A DNA stretch of 13,944 nucleotides, taken from NCBI GenBank assembly GCA_958405195.1, contig CATYDM010000054.1:1-13944 (forward strand), read 5' to 3'. Below, piece after piece: positions 1 through 6,137 of this stretch (its first letter is position 1; the number at the start of each line of letters is the position of its first letter). The notes below the pieces were generated by a model. It was given only the letters and a program-made list of their open reading frames with translations, made no database searches and was not told the origin of the DNA. The DNA comes from an uncultured Collinsella sp. GTDB lineage: Bacteria > Actinomycetota > Coriobacteriia > Coriobacteriales > Coriobacteriaceae. Made by a program: the position numbers and the translations under genes.

Positions 1-61
1 CCGCCCCCCCACAAGCCGTGGCGGGGGATTTGGCCCGGTCTGGGCCTTCAGAAGCCTTAAA

Positions 62-80
62 CAGGAACTATTCCACCGCA
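62..80 (+). repeat. Solitary copy of a 19-bp dispersed intergenic repeat
   Basis: The sequence AGGAACTATTCCACCGCAA occurs here. It recurs as an exact inverted copy at 4157-4175 and with one substitution at 4202-4220. This copy has no partner arm within the window. It lies 18 bp beyond the stop codon of the minus-strand MFS gene, in the same orientation relative to that gene as the 4202-4220 copy has to the hydrolase gene. It may be a decayed palindromic element or a transcript-end signal. No U-rich tract follows it on the minus strand, so I do not call it a terminator. Confidence 0.75.
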
Positions 81-98
81 ACTGATGAGGGGACGTGA

Positions 99-1295
99 TT
101 AGGCGACGGGCTTGGCGCGGCGGATGGCCGGAAACAGCACGGTGATGGCGAGGATGACGCCCACGACGGCAATCGCCCCGCCCACAAAGCCGATCCAGGC
201 GATACCGGGACCCGAAACCACGGCTCCGCCGATCGCGGTACCCGTGCCGATACCGAGGTTGAACAGGCCCGAGAAGATCGACATGGCGACGGCCGACGAA
301 TCTGCCGGCGTGTGCTTGATGAGCTCGGCCTGAAACGCCACGTTAAAGGCCGTGGCGCAGCAACCCCACAGCGCGCAGACGGCAAGCACTGTCACGAGCG
401 ACGATGCGGCCGGCCCCATGAGCAGCAGGGCCACCGGCACGCCGGAGAGCGTGATAGCCAAGAACGGGAACCGGTGCCCATCGAACAGTCGGCCGAACAG
501 CCAGCTTCCGAGCAGACCAGAGCAGCCGAACGCCGTCAGCGTCATGGTGATGGCGCTTGCGTCGACATGCGCGACCTGAGCCAGGAACGGCTCGATATAG
601 CTATAGCCCGCGTAATAGCCGGTCGCCATGAAGACCGTGACTGCGTAGAGCGCGACGAGGAGCGGGTTCTTGAGCAGCTCGGGCAGCTGTTTGACGGTAA
701 AGCGCTCACCCGCCGGCATGGCCGGGAACACCGCTGCCTGGTAGACGACCGCGATGGCTGAGAGGCCCCCGACCACGGCAAACGTCATGCGCCAGCCCAC
801 GGCCAAGCCAATGGCGCGACCGAGCGGCAGGCCAAAGATCTGCGCGATGGACGAGCCCGTAGCGATCATGCTGATGGCGAGCGCGCCGTGGCGAGTGTCG
901 ACCAGGCGCGAGGCCATAATCGAGGCGACTGACCAGAACACGGCATGTGCGCAAGCGACCACCAGGCGCGCGCAGACCAGGATGGGATAGGTCGGCGCCA
1001 CAGCGGACAGGAACTGACCGAGCGAGAACACGGCCAGCACGCCCAGCAGCATCCGCTTGAACTCAAAGCGCGAGGCGAACACCATGAGCGGCAGCGACAG
1101 CAGCATGACGCCCCAGGCATAGACCGAGATCATGATGCCCGCCTGGGCCTCGGTGAGCGAGAACGACGCGGCGATATCAGTCAAAAGGCCGATGGGCATA
1201 AACTCCGACGTGTTGAACACGAACGCACAGCAGGTGAGCCCGACGAGTGGGAGCCACTGCTTGAGCGTGATGCCGTCTTGCCTTGTCTGAGTCAT
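99..1295 (-). CDS. MFS sugar/drug efflux transporter, SotB-like
   Basis: This encodes a 398-residue membrane protein of the major facilitator superfamily, DHA1 type, probably with 12 transmembrane segments. Family resemblance to the E. coli sugar efflux protein SotB (about 396 residues) is clear by eye. NTSEFMPIGLL (28-38) matches the first-helix motif, YAWGVMLLSLP follows at 59-69, and further in are a GYSYIEPF stretch and an AMSIFSGLFNLGIG stretch in a late helix. Members export sugars, sugar analogues or drugs by proton antiport; the substrate here is unknown. The frame stays open to 1391, but I chose the ATG at 1293-1295. It follows a GGAG ribosome-binding site by 9 nt and gives the family length, while the extra upstream residues are promoter DNA. 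The gene follows feoB on the same strand but has its own promoter. Confidence 0.9.
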   Translation of the reverse strand: MTQTRQDGITLKQWLPLVGLTCCAFVFNTSEFMPIGLLTDIAASFSLTEAQAGIMISVYAWGVMLLSLPLMVFASRFEFKRMLLGVLAVFSLGQFLSAVAPTYPILVCARLVVACAHAVFWSVASIMASRLVDTRHGALAISMIATGSSIAQIFGLPLGRAIGLAVGWRMTFAVVGGLSAIAVVYQAAVFPAMPAGERFTVKQLPELLKNPLLVALYAVTVFMATGYYAGYSYIEPFLAQVAHVDASAITMTLTAFGCSGLLGSWLFGRLFDGHRFPFLAITLSGVPVALLLMGPAASSLVTVLAVCALWGCCATAFNVAFQAELIKHTPADSSAVAMSIFSGLFNLGIGTGTAIGGAVVSGPGIAWIGFVGGAIAVVGVILAITVLFPAIRRAKPVA

Positions 1296-1328
1296 ATATA
1301 ACGTCTCCAATCGTTTTGAGCGGAGGCG

Positions 1329-1358
1329 ATTATATAGCAACGGCCCCGCATCCGTCAG
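1329..1358 (-). promoter_or_regulatory. Predicted promoter of the MFS gene
   Basis: Read on the minus strand, a -35-like CTGACG (1358-1353) is followed by 18 nt and a perfect TATAAT (1334-1329). Transcription would start near 1322 and leave a leader of about 27 nt containing the GGAG site. The -35 lies in the loop of the feoB terminator hairpin, and the spacer includes that hairpin's distal arm. Confidence 0.6.
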
Positions 1359-1374
1359 TACAGATGCGGGGCCG
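1341..1374 (-). terminator. Stem-loop terminator after feoB
   Basis: The arms CGGCCCCGCATC (1341-1352) and GATGCGGGGCCG (1363-1374) form a perfect 12-bp GC-rich stem with a 10-nt loop. It lies 42 bp past the feoB stop. The following U-tract on the minus strand is weak (GUUGCU), so termination may be partial. The only adjacent homopolymer is an A-run on the plus side, which makes sense only for minus-strand transcripts. Confidence 0.65.
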
Positions 1375-1415
1375 AAAACAATTCGATACACAGAGGTTGC
1401 GCCGTCAATTCATAA

Positions 1416-3776
1416 CTAAGCCAACCCCAGCAATATGCCCGCCGAATGCACGACAAACGCCACGATCCAGGCAACGGCGACCTGAAACGCGAATACGGCC
1501 ACGGCATAGCGCGCGCCCAACTCGCTCTTGACGGCGCCGATTGCCGCCACACAAGGCGGGTACAGCAACGTAAAGACCAAGAACACGTAGGCGGTAAACG
1601 GCGAAAACATGGTCGACAGCGCCGCGGGCGACGTTGCGCCCAAAAGCACCGTGAGCGTCGAGATGACGCTCTCCTTGGCAATGAGCCCCGTGACGAGCGC
1701 CGTCGAGGCGCGCCAGTCGCCAAAGCCGAGCGGGGCCAACACCGGCGCGATGATGCTACCCAGACCGGCAAGCAGGCTTTGCGACTGGTCGGCGACCACG
1801 TTAAAGCGGATGTCGAACGTCTGAAGGAACCAGATGACCACGGTAGCGGCAAAGATAATGGTAAAGGCCTTGGTGATGAAGTCCTTGGCCTTATCCCATG
1901 CCAGCATCACCGTCGTCTTGACGCTCGGCAGGCGGTAATTGGGGAGCTCCATGATAAACGGCACCGGGTCGCCCTTAAATGCCGTGCGGTTGAGCACCAA
2001 AGCCGCGACGCAGCCGACCACGATACCGATCAGATAGAGCGAGACCATGGCGGGAACCGTCGCCTGCGGGAAAAACGCCCCGCACAGCAAGCCGTAAACC
2101 GGCAGCTTGGCTGAGCAGCTCATAAACGGCGTGAGCATGACCGTCATCTTGCGGTCGTGCTCGGATGGGAGCGTACGGGTCGACATGATAGCCGGCACGG
2201 TGCAGCCAAAACCGACGAGCATGGGCACAAAACTGCGGCCCGACAGGCCAAAGCGACGCAACACCTTATCCATGACAAAGGCCACGCGCGCCATGTATCC
2301 GGAGTCTTCCAGAATGGAGAGGAACAAAAAGAGCACGACGATAATCGGCAGGAAGGTCAGCACACTGCCCACGCCCGTAAGCACGCCGTCGACAGCCAGC
2401 GAGCGCACCACGTCGTTGGTACCGAACGCCTTGAGGCCCGCATCGGCCGAGGCGATGATGGCAGCGATACCGTCCTCCATGAGTCCCTGCAACGCCGCGC
2501 CGATCACGCCAAACGTCAGCCAAAAGACGAGGCCCATGATCACCAGAAACGCCGGAATGGCTGTGTAACGACCTGTCAGGATGCGGTCAATCTTGACGGA
2601 GCGCACGTGCTCGCGGCTCTCGTGCGGCTTGACGACGCAACGCCCGCACACGTCGCCGATAAAGCTAAAACGCATATCGGCCAGCGCAGATAGGCGGTCG
2701 GTGCCGGCCTCGCCCTCCATCTGGGTGATGATGTGCTCGATAGCGTCGAGCTCATTGCGATCCAGGTGAAGCGCCTCGGTTACCAGCTCATCGCCCTCGA
2801 CCAGCTTGGTCGCCGCAAAGCGCACCGGGATGTGCGCCGTCACGGCATGGTCCTCGATCAGGTTAGCAATACCGTGGATGCAGCGATGCAGCGCACCGCC
2901 GTCCGGACCGTCGGGCGCGCAAAAGTCCAGGCGACCAGGGCGCTCGCGGAACCGCGCCACGTGCAGGGCGTGGTCCACCAGCTCGCCGATGCCCTCGTTG
3001 CGGGCAGCGCTAATGGGGACAACGGGCACGCCCAACAGGCTCTCGAGCAAGTTGACGTCTACGGCGCCGCCGTTGGCGGTCACCTCGTCCATCATGTTGA
3101 GCGCGATGACCATAGGACGGTCAAGCTCCATGAGCTGCAGTGTCAGGTACAGGTTACGCTCGATGTTGGTGGCGTCAATGATGTCGATGATGGCGTCCGG
3201 ACGCTCGTCGAGGATGAACTGACGGCTCACGACCTCCTCGCCTGTGTACGGCGACAGGGAGTAAATGCCGGGCAGGTCGGTAACGCTCGCCTCGGGATGG
3301 TTGCGGATGGTGCCATCTTTGCGGTCGACCGTCACGCCGGGAAAGTTACCGACGTGCTGGTTGGAGCCCGTCAGCTGGTTGAATAACGTGGTCTTGCCGC
3401 AGTTTTGGTTGCCGGCGAGGGCAAAGTGCAGCGGCGCGCCCTCGGGCACGGCCGTCTTTGCCGCACGGGGCGAATACGTCCCCTCGCCCAGGGCCGGATG
3501 CTCCGTCGTGCCGATTGCGGCGTTAGCGCGCGGACCTGTATCGGTGTCGTGAATACCCACGAGCTCGATGCGAGCGGCATCGTCCTTACGCAGTGTCAAC
3601 TCGTAGCCACGCAGGCGGATCTCGAGCGGGTCACCCATGGGGGCGTACTTCATCATGGTGACTTCGGTGCCCGGCGTTAGACCCATGTCCAAAATATGCT
3701 GTCGGAGTGCCTGATCGTCCGATGCCACCGATGCGACAACGGCGTCCTTTCCAATCTCGAGTGTATCGAGCCTCAC
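1416..3776 (-). CDS. feoB: Ferrous iron transporter, FeoA-FeoB fusion
   Basis: This 786-residue inner-membrane protein imports Fe(II). Residues 1-75 are a FeoA (SH3-like) domain, recognisable from RLDTLEIG and HILDMGLTPGTEV. A linker follows, then the FeoB G domain: G1 GNQNCGKT (122-129), G2 around T149, G3 DLPG (167-170), G4 NMMD (227-230) and G5 SAA (256-258). The C-terminal half is the membrane domain with both Gate motifs, including GCTVPAIMSTRTL and PFMSCSAKLPVY with their conserved cysteines. FeoA is usually a separate protein. The G1 position usually filled by Ser (NPNSGK) is Cys here. The frame is open to 3896, with ATGs at 3896 and 3827, but these lie in the promoter/operator DNA and lack ribosome-binding sites. 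The GTG at 3776 follows GGAGG by 9 nt and starts exactly at the FeoA domain. Confidence 0.95.
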   Translation of the reverse strand: MRLDTLEIGKDAVVASVASDDQALRQHILDMGLTPGTEVTMMKYAPMGDPLEIRLRGYELTLRKDDAARIELVGIHDTDTGPRANAAIGTTEHPALGEGTYSPRAAKTAVPEGAPLHFALAGNQNCGKTTLFNQLTGSNQHVGNFPGVTVDRKDGTIRNHPEASVTDLPGIYSLSPYTGEEVVSRQFILDERPDAIIDIIDATNIERNLYLTLQLMELDRPMVIALNMMDEVTANGGAVDVNLLESLLGVPVVPISAARNEGIGELVDHALHVARFRERPGRLDFCAPDGPDGGALHRCIHGIANLIEDHAVTAHIPVRFAATKLVEGDELVTEALHLDRNELDAIEHIITQMEGEAGTDRLSALADMRFSFIGDVCGRCVVKPHESREHVRSVKIDRILTGRYTAIPAFLVIMGLVFWLTFGVIGAALQGLMEDGIAAIIASADAGLKAFGTNDVVRSLAVDGVLTGVGSVLTFLPIIVVLFLFLSILEDSGYMARVAFVMDKVLRRFGLSGRSFVPMLVGFGCTVPAIMSTRTLPSEHDRKMTVMLTPFMSCSAKLPVYGLLCGAFFPQATVPAMVSLYLIGIVVGCVAALVLNRTAFKGDPVPFIMELPNYRLPSVKTTVMLAWDKAKDFITKAFTIIFAATVVIWFLQTFDIRFNVVADQSQSLLAGLGSIIAPVLAPLGFGDWRASTALVTGLIAKESVISTLTVLLGATSPAALSTMFSPFTAYVFLVFTLLYPPCVAAIGAVKSELGARYAVAVFAFQVAVAWIVAFVVHSAGILLGLA

Positions 3777-3783
3777 GTCCGTG

Positions 3784-3793
3784 TTCCTCCCCC
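3784..3793 (-). promoter_or_regulatory. Strong ribosome-binding site deciding the GTG start of feoB
   Basis: On the minus strand the sequence GGGGGAGGAA lies just before the FeoA domain. Its GGAGG core (3790-3786) is 9 nt from GTG 3776-3774. The upstream in-frame ATG codons at 3827 and 3896 have no comparable site. Confidence 0.8.
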
Positions 3794-3824
3794 GGCGCCC
3801 ACAGGGCGTTGTATTTATGTTCAC

Positions 3825-3862
3825 CATGGCTAACCGTTTGCCATGGCTAACCAATTGTAACC
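3825..3862 (-). promoter_or_regulatory. Candidate metal-dependent repressor operator (DtxR/IdeR-like boxes)
   Basis: On the minus strand the sequence GGTTAGCCATG occurs twice, at 3835-3825 and 3852-3842 (17-bp spacing). A partial GGTTAC lies at 3862-3857. GGTTAGCC matches the core of the established DtxR/IdeR iron-box consensus, and each copy is part of an imperfect dyad centred on CCATGG. The boxes lie at or just after the predicted transcription start, a classical repressor position. Iron-responsive repression of feoB is my inference; the regulator gene is not in this window. Confidence 0.5.
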
Positions 3863-3866
3863 ATGC

Positions 3867-3896
3867 ATGATAGCGCGAACACACAACGACGTTCAA
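3867..3896 (-). promoter_or_regulatory. Predicted promoter of feoB
   Basis: Read on the minus strand, TTGAAC (3896-3891) is followed by 18 nt and TATCAT (3872-3867). The predicted start is near 3860. This gives a leader of about 84 nt carrying the GGTTAGCC boxes and the GGAGG site. The promoter is immediately downstream (in the feoB direction) of the 62-bp repeat array. Confidence 0.5.
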
Positions 3897-3935
3897 TCAG
3901 CAGATTGGCGCAATGGGGACAGGCAGGAGAGTTCA

Positions 3936-4136
3936 GGGCCATAGTTTCCCGATGAGGCCTCTCGGGGAAACTACATCCCAGAATTCTGGCTCGAAACGGG
4001 ATATGGTTTCCCAAACAGGCCTCTTACGGAAAATGCATCCCGGAATCCCCGCTCGAAACGGGACGCACTTTCCCAGTCGAGGCCCTATGGGAAACTGCGT
4101 CCCACCTTGAAAGGCAAAACTGGGACGCAGTTTCCG
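3936..4136. repeat. Tandem array of 62-bp palindromic units (three full copies plus a partial copy)
   Basis: Units start at 3936, 3998, 4060 and 4122, an exact 62-bp period. Each unit has a left arm of type GGGACGCAGTTTCCC (3936-3950, 3998-4012, 4060-4074, 4122-4136). Exactly 29 bp after its start is an inverted right arm of type GGGAAACTGCGTCCC (3965-3979, 4027-4041, 4089-4103). Units 1 and 2 share about 47 of 62 positions, and CTCGAAAC ends both. The third arm pair has one mismatch in 15 bp. The right arm of unit 3 can also pair with the partial unit 4 (14 of 15 positions). There is no open reading frame of note. The array separates the hydrolase gene from the feoB promoter. Its function is unknown; a palindromic element family (REP/BIME-like) or a regulatory array is possible. 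Confidence 0.9.
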
Positions 4137-4139
4137 GGC

Positions 4140-4220
4140 GGGGCATCAAAAACGAAGTTGCGGTGGAATAGTTCCTGGATGGACTGGTTGATGCCCCAGA
4201 TAGGAACTATTTCACCGCAA
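4140..4220 (-). terminator. Interleaved inverted repeats, probable terminator of the hydrolase gene with an alternative fold
   Basis: Two inverted repeats interleave. Pair 1 is GGGGCATCAA (4140-4149) with TTGATGCCCC (4188-4197). Pair 2 is a 19-bp arm at 4157-4175 with its inverted copy at 4202-4220, differing at one position. Read on the minus strand, pair 2 forms a long stem about 30 bp after the hydrolase stop, followed by CTTCG and five T (4153-4149), as in an intrinsic terminator. Part of that T-run belongs to an arm of pair 1, so the pairs either compete or fold as a pseudoknot. The 19-bp arm also occurs at 62-80, so this is a repeat family and not a unique regulator. Confidence 0.6.
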
Positions 4221-4249
4221 GTTATTGAAGGGCTGGGATGCCGAGACTC

Positions 4250-5149
4250 TTACAGATGGCGCCCCAGGAAGCGGAAGGCTAGGCGAATCCAGGGACGGAC
4301 CGCCACCTGCTTGTCCTCGTTGTCGACCGCGGTGTTGGCGTTGCCGAGCGAAAGGCCGTGACCACCCTGGTCGAAGACGTGCATCTCGCATGCAACGCCC
4401 TCCTCGGCCATGCGCTGCGCAAACGGGTAGACCTGCGCGATCGGCGCCGTCTTGTCGTCGGACACGCCCCACACAAAGGTCGGTGGCATCTGACGCGAAA
4501 CATGCGTGGTGGGGCAGATGTCGGCCAGATGCTCGTCAGTTGCCTCGCCGCCCGTCACCATCGACAGGTAGTCGTTGAGCAAATCGCGTCCCGTCTTGCC
4601 GCCCGTCTTGGGCACGCGCAAGTCAATGCGCGGATCGCGCGTCTGCATGTCGCGCACATAGGCAAAGTCGAGCAATGGATAACCCAGCACCACGGCATCG
4701 GGACGAATGTCGTCCGGACGCGCCCCGGCAAGTGCCGCAAAGGGGCCGGTCTTCCACTGTGTTGCCAGCGAGGCGCAAATCATGCCGCCAGCAGAAAAGC
4801 CCACGACGCACACGCGCTTAGGATCGACATGCCACTCGTCGGCGTTGGCGCGCACCGTGGTGACCATCTTGGCAAGATCTGCCTGGGGGTGCGGAAAGCT
4901 CACGTCACCCGTAGAACTCGTGACATAGTTGAGCACAAAGGCCTGGTAACCGTGATCCAAAAACGCAAACGCCACCGGGTCCTGCTCATGCGGAGCGATA
5001 TGCGTAAACGCACCTCCGCCACAGATAATCACCGCGGGGCGGCGGCCATTCGGTTTATCGGGCAACGGCTCGGCACCCAAATACGTAAACGTCGCCGGAT
5101 AATCCTCGGTCGACTCCTCGCCCCACAGCGCATGGTTCTCGACAATCAT
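4250..5149 (-). CDS. Alpha/beta hydrolase, acetyl-esterase/BD-FAE-like
   Basis: This 299-residue protein has no signal peptide or membrane segment, so it is probably a cytoplasmic carboxylesterase. ICGGGAF (42-48) is the oxyanion-hole region, with CGGG in place of the common HGGG. GFSAG (117-121) carries the nucleophile Ser119, SDDKTAP (230-236) supplies the acid (Asp231 or Asp232), and GGHG (262-265) carries His264. This order and spacing fit the esterase/lipase group that removes acetyl or other acyl groups from sugars or small esters; the substrate cannot be read from the sequence. The frame is open upstream to 5356, but the ATG at 5147-5149 follows GGGAG by 5 nt and starts next to the conserved fold. 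It is transcribed divergently from the PTS IIA gene, across a 243-bp gap. Confidence 0.88.
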   Translation of the reverse strand: MIVENHALWGEESTEDYPATFTYLGAEPLPDKPNGRRPAVIICGGGAFTHIAPHEQDPVAFAFLDHGYQAFVLNYVTSSTGDVSFPHPQADLAKMVTTVRANADEWHVDPKRVCVVGFSAGGMICASLATQWKTGPFAALAGARPDDIRPDAVVLGYPLLDFAYVRDMQTRDPRIDLRVPKTGGKTGRDLLNDYLSMVTGGEATDEHLADICPTTHVSRQMPPTFVWGVSDDKTAPIAQVYPFAQRMAEEGVACEMHVFDQGGHGLSLGNANTAVDNEDKQVAVRPWIRLAFRFLGRHL

Positions 5150-5275
5150 ATGTGCTCCCTTCGCGCAAATTATGCGCCCTTGTTTTTCGCCTTCAAGCGT
5201 ACCCCACTTGAACCCGTGGCGCAGAAACACTCCGGCAATAAGTTTCCCTTCAACTGATATATCACATAATCCCAG

Positions 5276-5304
5276 TTCAGAGGTATCGTTGAGCAGCGTA
5301 GAAT
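5276..5304 (+). promoter_or_regulatory. Predicted promoter of the PTS IIA gene
   Basis: TTCAGA (5276-5281) is followed by 17 nt and TAGAAT (5299-5304). The predicted start is near 5311, giving a leader of about 80 nt. A perfect 10-bp palindrome, TGATATATCA, lies just upstream at 5255-5264, between the two divergent genes; it may simply be AT-rich promoter DNA. Confidence 0.4.
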
Positions 5305-5332
5305 AGGGGCGTTGACCAAGCCGCGAAACACA

Positions 5333-5348
5333 TGTGAAACGTTTCCGG
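5333..5348 (+). promoter_or_regulatory. Candidate LacI/CcpA-type operator before the PTS IIA gene
   Basis: TGTGAAACGTTTCCGG contains the perfect palindrome GAAACGTTTC (5336-5345) centred on CG, typical of LacI-family operators and similar to catabolite (cre) sites. It lies about 25 bp after the predicted start, where binding would block transcription. No regulator of this family is in the window. Confidence 0.4.
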
Positions 5349-5392
5349 CAAACCAAACGCGCGATATGCGCCTATTTAAGTTGGAGGCAACT

Positions 5393-5956
5393 ATGGGTCT
5401 GCTCGATTCGCTTAAGTCCACCTTCACCTCGACCGGCGAGGCGTCCGTTCCGCCCGCAGCAAGCTTCGCTACCCGCGAAGGCGTCATCTATGCCCCCGTC
5501 AACGGCGTGCTCGTCAACCTGAACGAGGTTCCCGACGAGACGATCGCCTCGGGCATGCTTGGCCAGGGCTATGGCATCGAGCCCATTACCGGCACCATCT
5601 ATGCGCCCGCCAACGGCCGCATCGGTGCCACCACTGTCACCAACCACTCCATCGGCATGATCACCGAGGACGGCCTGCGTGTGTTCATCCATGTTGGCCT
5701 GGGCACCGTGGAAATGAACGGCAAGGGTTTTGCCCGCTTTGTCGAGATGGGCGATGTGGTCAAGGCAGGCCAGCCGCTCATCAGCTTCGACCGCGAGGCC
5801 ATTAAGGCCGCTGGTCACGAGGACATCGTGACCGTCATCGTCTCCGAGCTCGATCGTCTTAAGAGCATCGACCATGTCGGCGAGTCTGGAACGCTTATCG
5901 GCGGCAACCCGCTCGTCAAGCTTGGCGACCCGCTGCTGGTTGCCAAGACCAAGTAG
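5393..5956 (+). CDS. crr: Stand-alone PTS glucose-family IIA component
   Basis: This is a 187-residue cytoplasmic phosphocarrier of the IIA-Glc type (PF00358). It would accept phosphate from HPr and pass it to a sugar-specific IIB domain encoded elsewhere. The domain spans about residues 25-185. VNGVLVNLNEVPDETIASGMLGQG (37-60) matches the opening family motif. NHSIGM carries His85 and VFIHVGL carries the phospho-accepting His100, 15 residues apart as in E. coli (His75/His90). Residue 104 is Gly (HVGLGTVE), where the family usually has Asp (Asp94 in E. coli). The first 25 residues are a Ser/Thr-rich extension. The chosen ATG follows TTGGAGG by 6 nt; the open frame upstream to 5312 is leader. 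A strong terminator follows, so the gene is probably monocistronic. Confidence 0.92.
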   Translation: MGLLDSLKSTFTSTGEASVPPAASFATREGVIYAPVNGVLVNLNEVPDETIASGMLGQGYGIEPITGTIYAPANGRIGATTVTNHSIGMITEDGLRVFIHVGLGTVEMNGKGFARFVEMGDVVKAGQPLISFDREAIKAAGHEDIVTVIVSELDRLKSIDHVGESGTLIGGNPLVKLGDPLLVAKTK

Positions 5957-5993
5957 CCAGGCCCCACGCCACACAGCCAAAAGGCACCTCGTC

Positions 5994-6027
5994 AAGCGCC
6001 CGCGACCATTTGGCCGCGGGCGCTTTT
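5994..6027 (+). terminator. Intrinsic terminator after the PTS IIA gene
   Basis: The arms AAGCGCCCGCG (5994-6004) and CGCGGGCGCTT (6015-6025) form a perfect 11-bp stem with a 10-nt loop, followed by a T-rich end (TTTTCGTTT). It lies 38 bp after the stop codon. Confidence 0.9.
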
Positions 6028-6137
6028 CGTTTGAAAAACCATCCCGCCAATGCTTTATCTGTATAGCTCAAATGAGCCGAGCTGCTAGAATATCGAACTG
6101 TATGGATAACTATCATTCAACCGTTATGGGAGGATAC

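Noticed and set aside
3777..3896. N-terminal extension of FeoB from ATG 3896 or 3827
   Set aside because: These codons overlie the predicted promoter and GGTTAGCC boxes and lack ribosome-binding sites. GTG 3776 has GGAGG at 9 nt and coincides with the start of the FeoA domain.
3936..4136. Array considered as a CRISPR locus
   Set aside because: The repeated arms are short and alternate in orientation, the DNA between them is itself partly conserved between units, and no cas gene is present.
3913..4361. Small plus-strand open frames across the repeat region
   Set aside because: They are made mostly of the 62-bp repeats and the hairpin element, have no ribosome-binding site, and have no recognisable protein features.
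6102..6137. Asn-containing upstream codons before asnS considered as an attenuator leader peptide
   Set aside because: They are in frame with asnS, include only a single Asn before the start, and have no ribosome-binding site or terminator hairpin of their own.
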